In this document: piece by piece, positions 6,205-10,007 of the stretch
Position numbering within the stretch: position 1 is the stretch's first letter
How the letters are laid out: each line of letters starts with the position of its first letter
Assembly (NCBI GenBank): GCA_028687155.1
Contig: JAQUAR010000030.1
Location: forward strand, 1 to 10,007
Length of the DNA stretch: 10,007 bases
Source: Methylacidiphilaceae bacterium
GTDB taxonomy: Bacteria > Verrucomicrobiota > Verrucomicrobiia > Methylacidiphilales > Methylacidiphilaceae
Direction of reading: 5' to 3'
Position numbers and translations under genes: made by a program
Notes under the pieces: model-generated
Told to the model about the DNA's origin: nothing
The model's input: only the letters and a program-made list of their open reading frames with translations
Database searches by the model: none

Positions 6205-7113
6205 TTGCCAAAGGGGTGGTTGCTAGCGATTGTTCTTAGTGCGCTCGCATCTGCGTCCGTCCGCGCCTCGTCTGTGCCCGCAGACGGTTCCGATCTCACG
6301 AGCGAAGCTCCTCCCCCTCATGCGCTCGCCGAAGCGGATCTGGGCGAGGATGTCTCCACTCGAACCCCGCAGGGAGGCGGAAAAGAAACGCCGCCCGTCG
6401 AACAACCCTTTACCGTCAAGTCGGGGCTCTATGCGGGGATTTTTGGCGGGGGTGCCTTTTCAAACGCGGAGTACGGCTACTCGGCTTATCCCGCGCCGGT
6501 CGGCCTTTCTCCCTTTACCGAGAGGGGAGGCATTGTCAACGGGGTTGGGGGGCTTCTGCTCGGCTACGAGTTCGCAGGCAACAAGATTGGAGACAGTTGG
6601 GACTTCTACTGGAGGCCTGCCGTCCAGCTGGATGCTTTTTACCTGGGTTTGACCGCCGCCTCCTCAGGCCCGGGCTATGGCGCGCCCGCGGTGCCCGGAG
6701 CCATCGACAGCAAGCAGAACTTCAACGCCGGTGTCATCACGGTCGACGGACTTCTGAATTTATACACCCCGGTCTTGACCCTCCACTTCGGTGTGGGAGT
6801 CGGGGGAGCCTACATCAGCAACTCCTCGGCTTCGGCGGTGCCAAACGGGGGACCGGGTGGAGGCCAGAACCTGCTCGGAGCGGGAATCACGACCGATTCG
6901 GGCGCCTTCGCCGTCCAGGGGATTGCCGGGATCGACCGATGGATCGGCAAACGCTGGTCGATCTTCCTGGAATATCGCTACGTCTTGCTGACCGGGACCA
7001 ATTTCAGCTACGCCGGCAATCCGGCGGTCTTCGGTCCGAACCAGACGGTGAATCAGCACTTCGATCAGTTTACCGCCAACCTGGTGCTGGCGGGACTCCG
7101 GTACAAGTTCTAA
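6205..7113 (+). CDS. Outer-membrane beta-barrel protein
   Basis: A 302-residue secreted protein. A signal peptide occupies about residues 1-21 (K3, hydrophobic LLAIVLSALASAS, cleavage after VRA). A proline- and acid-rich linker follows (about 22-75). The rest is a run of alternating, aromatic- and glycine-rich beta-strands, for example SGLYAGIFGGGAF, LLLGYEF, LTLHFGVGVGGAYI and WSIFLEYRYVLL. The protein ends in LRYKF, a C-terminal phenylalanine as recognised by the BAM complex. It resembles the OmpA-like/porin-family small barrels; the function is unknown. I chose the TTG at 6205 because AGGAGG lies five bases upstream and the signal peptide then begins cleanly; a GTG at 6172 would add 11 charged residues and has no binding site. 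A TTGACA at 6126-6131 with a poor -10 is a possible promoter. It is followed after 17 bases by a small secreted-protein gene. Confidence 0.8.
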   Translation: MPKGWLLAIVLSALASASVRASSVPADGSDLTSEAPPPHALAEADLGEDVSTRTPQGGGKETPPVEQPFTVKSGLYAGIFGGGAFSNAEYGYSAYPAPVGLSPFTERGGIVNGVGGLLLGYEFAGNKIGDSWDFYWRPAVQLDAFYLGLTAASSGPGYGAPAVPGAIDSKQNFNAGVITVDGLLNLYTPVLTLHFGVGVGGAYISNSSASAVPNGGPGGGQNLLGAGITTDSGAFAVQGIAGIDRWIGKRWSIFLEYRYVLLTGTNFSYAGNPAVFGPNQTVNQHFDQFTANLVLAGLRYKF

Positions 7114-7130
7114 GGAGGGTTCCCGTTTCG

Positions 7131-7433
7131 GTGAAAGAAGAGCGACCACTTTTCAAAGCCACTGTCCTGGCCATGGGACTAGGAGGACTACTTTTGCTTT
7201 CCTCCTCCTGGGCGGGAGGAGAGTTCCAACCGCCGATCCCCAAGTTTCCCTACGGTCCGACCGATCCCAAGGGCAACCCCTATGCCGTCGCTGCGACCGA
7301 TCTGGTCTACAGCCCGAAGGCGCCCTATGTCCGGGCCTCCTCGGAAGTGGCCAAGCTCCAGAAATCCAGACGCACGACCGGCCGCGCAGCAAAGCGAAAG
7401 TCGGCGCCGACCGATTTCAAGGGGACGCCTTAG
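7131..7433 (+). CDS. Small secreted protein of unknown function
   Basis: A 100-residue protein that I do not recognise. The N-terminus has a basic stretch (VKEERPLFK) followed by a hydrophobic core (ATVLAMGLGGLLLLSSSWA) and a plausible signal-peptidase site near residues 26-28. The mature part begins with a proline/tyrosine-rich segment (FQPPIPKFPYGPTDPKGNPY) and ends with a strongly basic tail (KSRRTTGRAAKRK). There are no cysteines and no lipobox. The start GTG is preceded by AAGGAGG about 12 bases upstream that overlaps the stop of the beta-barrel gene, so the two are probably co-transcribed and may be coupled. A periplasmic or surface partner of the barrel is inference from position only. 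Its stop lies five bases from the stop of the opposing gene. Confidence 0.65.
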   Translation: MKEERPLFKATVLAMGLGGLLLLSSSWAGGEFQPPIPKFPYGPTDPKGNPYAVAATDLVYSPKAPYVRASSEVAKLQKSRRTTGRAAKRKSAPTDFKGTP

Positions 7434-7438
7434 GACGC

Positions 7439-8998
7439 CTACCGGCCCAGCCAGAGAGCTCGATCTTCGGTTGACGGAGCAGGCGCTTGCGCCTCTCCTT
7501 CCGGCCGCAGCCTTCGCAACGCGCAGGGAGGCAGGTAGATGCCGATCAGGTAACGCTGCCACCAGGCCCCGGTATGCTGGAGCTCGCCCCACGAGCTGAA
7601 GCGATAATCGTAAAGAAGAGCCCGGAGATAGGTCGGGGGTGTGTCCGGGAAGGGATTGGAGGCGAAGAGCGCCGCTACCTCCGGACTTCCCTCCAGCAGG
7701 CGCAGGAACAAGCGGGGGAACCAGGGGGTGCGCTCGGAGCCGTTCAGGGCGGCAAACCACATCTGCCAGTCGAGCCTCGGCTGATAGGGGGCGACGAACG
7801 CAGGCATCTTGCGCAGCTCCCCGGGCTTCCAACGAAACGGATAGGGAAGCCAACCCACCCCATCGCGGCTCCCTTCGATCACGATTTCGAGACGCCGGGT
7901 CGTCATGACGGCGAAGGCGCCATAGTCGTTGACGCTGCGAAAGGGGCTGATTGAGCGGAGCACGATCTCCAGCGGCGGAGGGAGCCGGACACCCAAGACG
8001 GCAATGGAAAGGGGCAGGCTCAAAAGAAAGAGGAGACCGGCGAGGATGGGGCTCAACCGGCGTTGGAGAAGAGGAGGCGGGACGGTTGCCAGGCAAAGAC
8101 GAGGCAAGACTCGTCCGAGAAGAGAGTCATCCAGGAGGGCAAAGCAGAGAACGAGGGTAAGCCAGTTGTAGAAGGCATGGTTCCCTGTCAACAGGATGAA
8201 GAGCTGCAGGAGAACCAACAGGGTGAAGGCAAAGAGGCGTCCGAGGCGGCCTGCGACGAAGAAGAATGGGATGGCCAGCTCGACGGCGAGAACCAGGAAA
8301 GTCGAAAGCTCGTGGAAGGGGAGGGGAAGATGGAAGAAAAACCAGGAGAGGGGGGAGGGAAGGGGCGGGGTTTCGTAATGATATTGCAAGGCGGTCAGGG
8401 CACGCCAGGCGGTATCCCCGCTGGCTAGCTTGACCACGCCGGAGAGGAAGATGACGCGAAAGAGAAGCCACTGCAGCCAGAGTTGGGCGAGGGGCGGGGG
8501 CGAGGGAGCTGTTCCGAACTGGGGCCGGAGTCGCCAAGGTGCGACCAGGATAGCCAGGAGCCCGGTTTCCAACAGAAGGCTGTCCCATTGGAAGAAAAAG
8601 AAGTCCCGTCCCAAGGAGACGAAGGAGAGGTAGAGCGCCCAGAGCAGCAGGGCGATCCCGGCGGGGGCAAGATCGAAAAAGAGAAGGATGGCCAGGAGAA
8701 CGCCCATCCAGGCGAAGCAGAGCAACAGAAGATCGTTTCCGCCGAGCCACCAGAAAATCGAAGGTGCTTGGTAATAGCGGGAAAAGCCGAGATTAGCCTT
8801 TCCCACGACCAGCGCTTCGGCGATCGGAAAGATGCCGCGGGATCCCAGAAGCCCCGGCAGCTGGATCGCCAGGGCGAGAAAAGCGATCGCGTAGGTGGCG
8901 GCCAGCCCGCGGAGAAAGAGCCAAATCGCCAACCGGTAGGCAGAGGGATGCGGTCCCGGCGCGATCGGTCGAAAGAGGGCTAGCCAGCGGTGGGCCAT
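7439..8998 (-). CDS. Lipase maturation factor family (LMF1-like) membrane protein
   Basis: A 519-residue polytopic membrane protein of the lipase maturation factor family. In vertebrates LMF1 helps fold dimeric lipases in the ER; the role of bacterial members is not established. Family hallmarks are FFFFQWDSLLLETGLLAIL (about 134-152), LSGVVKLASGDTAWRALTALQYHYETPPLP (about 185-214), NDYGAFAVMTTRRLEIVIEGS (about 350-370) and a soluble C-terminal domain with FVAPYQPRLDWQMWFAAL (about 393-410), NPFPDTPPTYLRALLYDY and WWQRYLIGIYLPP. Eight or more hydrophobic segments lie in residues 20-330. The length is normal and no break is visible. The ATG at 8998 lies inside the end of the peroxiredoxin gene (19-base overlap), so translation is probably coupled. 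An AGGA sits very close to the start, an unusually short spacing. Confidence 0.92.
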   Translation of the reverse strand: MAHRWLALFRPIAPGPHPSAYRLAIWLFLRGLAATYAIAFLALAIQLPGLLGSRGIFPIAEALVVGKANLGFSRYYQAPSIFWWLGGNDLLLLCFAWMGVLLAILLFFDLAPAGIALLLWALYLSFVSLGRDFFFFQWDSLLLETGLLAILVAPWRLRPQFGTAPSPPPLAQLWLQWLLFRVIFLSGVVKLASGDTAWRALTALQYHYETPPLPSPLSWFFFHLPLPFHELSTFLVLAVELAIPFFFVAGRLGRLFAFTLLVLLQLFILLTGNHAFYNWLTLVLCFALLDDSLLGRVLPRLCLATVPPPLLQRRLSPILAGLLFLLSLPLSIAVLGVRLPPPLEIVLRSISPFRSVNDYGAFAVMTTRRLEIVIEGSRDGVGWLPYPFRWKPGELRKMPAFVAPYQPRLDWQMWFAALNGSERTPWFPRLFLRLLEGSPEVAALFASNPFPDTPPTYLRALLYDYRFSSWGELQHTGAWWQRYLIGIYLPPCALRRLRPEGEAQAPAPSTEDRALWLGR

Positions 8999-9522
8999 TG
9001 TCCTGCGGATGGGTCGGGATTTCCCCTTTCCCCCTCTCTATGCGAAGCCTCGGTCGGAGGAGCGGGAAAACGACGCCGTGCTTCCAGCATGCGAAGAAGG
9101 TCTTGCGCCTGCTCGCCAACGCGCGGGTGGAGATCCCTCCAGACGAGGACTCCGTCCTCGATCAGGAAGGACGCTCGCTTGACGAGACCGAGAAAGACGG
9201 GCAGCCCGAAGGCCCGGGCGGCCGCCCCGCCCCGGTCCGAAAGGAGGAGAAAGGGCAACGCGTATCGACGGAGAAAGGAAGCCAGGCGCTCCGGGGAATC
9301 CCCGCTTACTCCCACGATCCGCACTCCCCAGGGCGCGAGCTCCTTCGCATGGTCTCGGAGATTGCACGCCTGCCGGGTGCAGTGGGGAGTGTGAGCACGC
9401 GGATAGAAATAGAGAACTGTTCTGCCGGAAGCCAAGAGCGCGCCCAACGTGATCATTCTCCCTTCGGAATCGAGGAGGGTGGGCGACGGAACTCGCGATC
9501 CGACCGGAAGAACTCTGCTCAT
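8980..9522 (-). CDS. bcp: Peroxiredoxin, BCP/PrxQ type
   Basis: A 180-residue thioredoxin-fold peroxidase that reduces hydrogen peroxide and organic hydroperoxides with thioredoxin-like donors. The active site reads YFYPRAHTPHCTRQAC: T45, peroxidatic C48 and resolving C53 five residues on, the spacing of the atypical 2-Cys BCP/PrxQ group. R116 (KRASFLI) is the conserved arginine. The usual TPGCT glycine is histidine here (H47). A proline-rich, charged tail of about 30 residues (151-180) exceeds the family norm and overlaps the start of the membrane-protein gene. I prefer the ATG at 9522, since the protein then begins like other BCPs. An ATG at 9552 would add ten residues, has no ribosome binding site and would leave almost no leader after the predicted promoter. 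Location is probably the cytosol, as no signal peptide is seen. Confidence 0.9.
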   Translation of the reverse strand: MSRVLPVGSRVPSPTLLDSEGRMITLGALLASGRTVLYFYPRAHTPHCTRQACNLRDHAKELAPWGVRIVGVSGDSPERLASFLRRYALPFLLLSDRGGAAARAFGLPVFLGLVKRASFLIEDGVLVWRDLHPRVGEQAQDLLRMLEARRRFPAPPTEASHREGERGNPDPSAGQWPTAG

Positions 9523-9569
9523 AGGCTTGTCTTGCCACCCCGGCCGGACCATGCTGGCCGTGTTGGGTC

Positions 9570-9598
9570 AGTATGAGAAAGGATCAGAGGAAGGTCAA
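9570..9598 (-). promoter_or_regulatory. Putative promoter of the peroxiredoxin-LMF pair
   Basis: On the minus strand TTGACC (9598-9593), a 17-base spacer and CATACT (9575-9570) match the sigma-70 consensus at five and four of six positions. Transcription would start near 9563, leaving about 40 bases before the ATG at 9522. Confidence 0.5.
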
Positions 9599-9647
9599 AG
9601 CCGCTCTCTGTCTCCGGAGCAACCGTCGCGAGGAAGGGTTGTGAAAA

Positions 9648-10007
9648 ATGGCCGTTAGCCTGGAGAACTGGGTTCCTGGCTTTCTTGCGGCCTTTCCGGG
9701 AGGAATGGCCACCGCCGATCCCGAAGAGCTCGCCCGGAACGCGGGGGATGCGTGGCTGGCGTCGCAGCTGCCTCATGCCGTTTTCTACCCGGAGTGCGGA
9801 GAGTCGGTCGTTCGGTTGGCCCAGTGGGCCTCCCATGCCGGAGTGTCGATCACCCCGCGAGGGGCGGGCCGAGGCTATGTGGGAGGGTGCGTTCCGGTCC
9901 GAGGAGGGATTGTCGTCAACTTTTCCCGGATGAACCGGATTCACGAAATCGATCCGCAAGACGGGGTCGCGATCGTCGAACCGGGGGTGATTACCGCCCA
10001 AGTCCAG
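9648..10007 (+). CDS. FAD-binding oxidase, GlcD-like (N-terminal part, cut by window end)
   Basis: The first 120 codons of a flavoprotein with the FAD-binding type 4 (PCMH/VAO) fold, closest in style to glycolate oxidase subunit GlcD or a D-lactate dehydrogenase. These enzymes oxidise a 2-hydroxy acid to the 2-oxo acid. The family signatures start at about residue 45 with FYPECGESVVRLAQWASHAG. They continue with TPRGAGRGYVGG, the pyrophosphate-binding loop (usually PRGxGTGLSGG, so GTG is GRG here). The last are GGIVVNFSRMNRIHEID and AIVEPGVITAQVQ. The start is an ATG with AGGAAGGG about ten bases upstream. No stop is reached, and the flavin-linked C-terminal domain lies outside. It is divergent from the peroxiredoxin gene; both promoters must fit in about 125 bases. 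The substrate cannot be decided from this part. Confidence 0.85.
   Translation, partial: MAVSLENWVPGFLAAFPGGMATADPEELARNAGDAWLASQLPHAVFYPECGESVVRLAQWASHAGVSITPRGAGRGYVGGCVPVRGGIVVNFSRMNRIHEIDPQDGVAIVEPGVITAQVQ

Noticed and set aside
8483..8983. Plus-strand frames opposite the membrane-protein gene with Lys/Glu/Gly-rich translations
   Set aside because: They are antisense to Leu/Phe-rich membrane segments, which explains their composition.
1..10007. Search for CRISPR arrays, complete insertion sequences and toxin-antitoxin or defence genes
   Set aside because: No spaced direct repeats, no transposase frame and no recognisable defence domain were found by reading both strands.

Overview
This is a GC-rich (by eye about 60 %) bacterial window with the layout of a compact Gram-negative chromosome. 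The evidence for a Gram-negative is an outer-membrane beta-barrel protein, a membrane-fusion (HlyD/EmrA-like) protein and several genes with only a few bases between them. The gene set (lipase maturation factor family protein, small heat-shock protein, BCP-type peroxiredoxin, GlcD-like oxidase, DUF2202 ferritin-like protein) would fit a Verrucomicrobiota such as an acidophilic methanotroph. That placement is an impression from protein style, not something the window proves. There is no CRISPR array, no complete insertion sequence and no recognisable defence system.

Left part (1-1543): an accessory-looking, gene-poor stretch. It holds a minus-strand DUF2202 ferritin-like gene, a well-formed hairpin with a T-tract on the plus strand (848-881) that has no recognisable gene in front of it, and a complete tRNA-Ser(GCT) on the minus strand with an encoded CCA. 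Diverging from the tRNA is an HlyD/EmrA-like membrane-fusion protein (1544-2491) with an unusually short central hairpin region and no pump gene beside it.

Middle (2496-5412): a minus-strand run of four genes, probably one transcription unit, in the order dedA membrane protein, M42 metallo-aminopeptidase, glyoxalase I-like VOC protein and ribulose-phosphate 3-epimerase-like protein. Two of them are odd. The aminopeptidase carries an in-frame TAG at codon 36, before its first metal-binding histidine. The epimerase homologue has glutamate in place of both catalytic aspartates and has altered phosphate-binding loops.

Centre-right (5413-7433, plus strand): an hsp20 gene with a good sigma-70-type promoter, a leader segment that can pair with its ribosome binding site (RNA-thermometer candidate) and a clear intrinsic terminator. 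It is followed by an outer-membrane beta-barrel gene paired with a small secreted protein of unknown function.

Right (7439-10007): a minus-strand pair, BCP-type peroxiredoxin then lipase maturation factor family membrane protein, overlapping by 19 bases and preceded by a plausible promoter. Diverging from them is a plus-strand FAD-binding oxidase related to glycolate oxidase GlcD, cut by the window end.

No complete novel multi-gene system is visible. The strongest points for a second look are the interrupted aminopeptidase, the Asp-to-Glu epimerase homologue and the possible hsp20 thermosensor.
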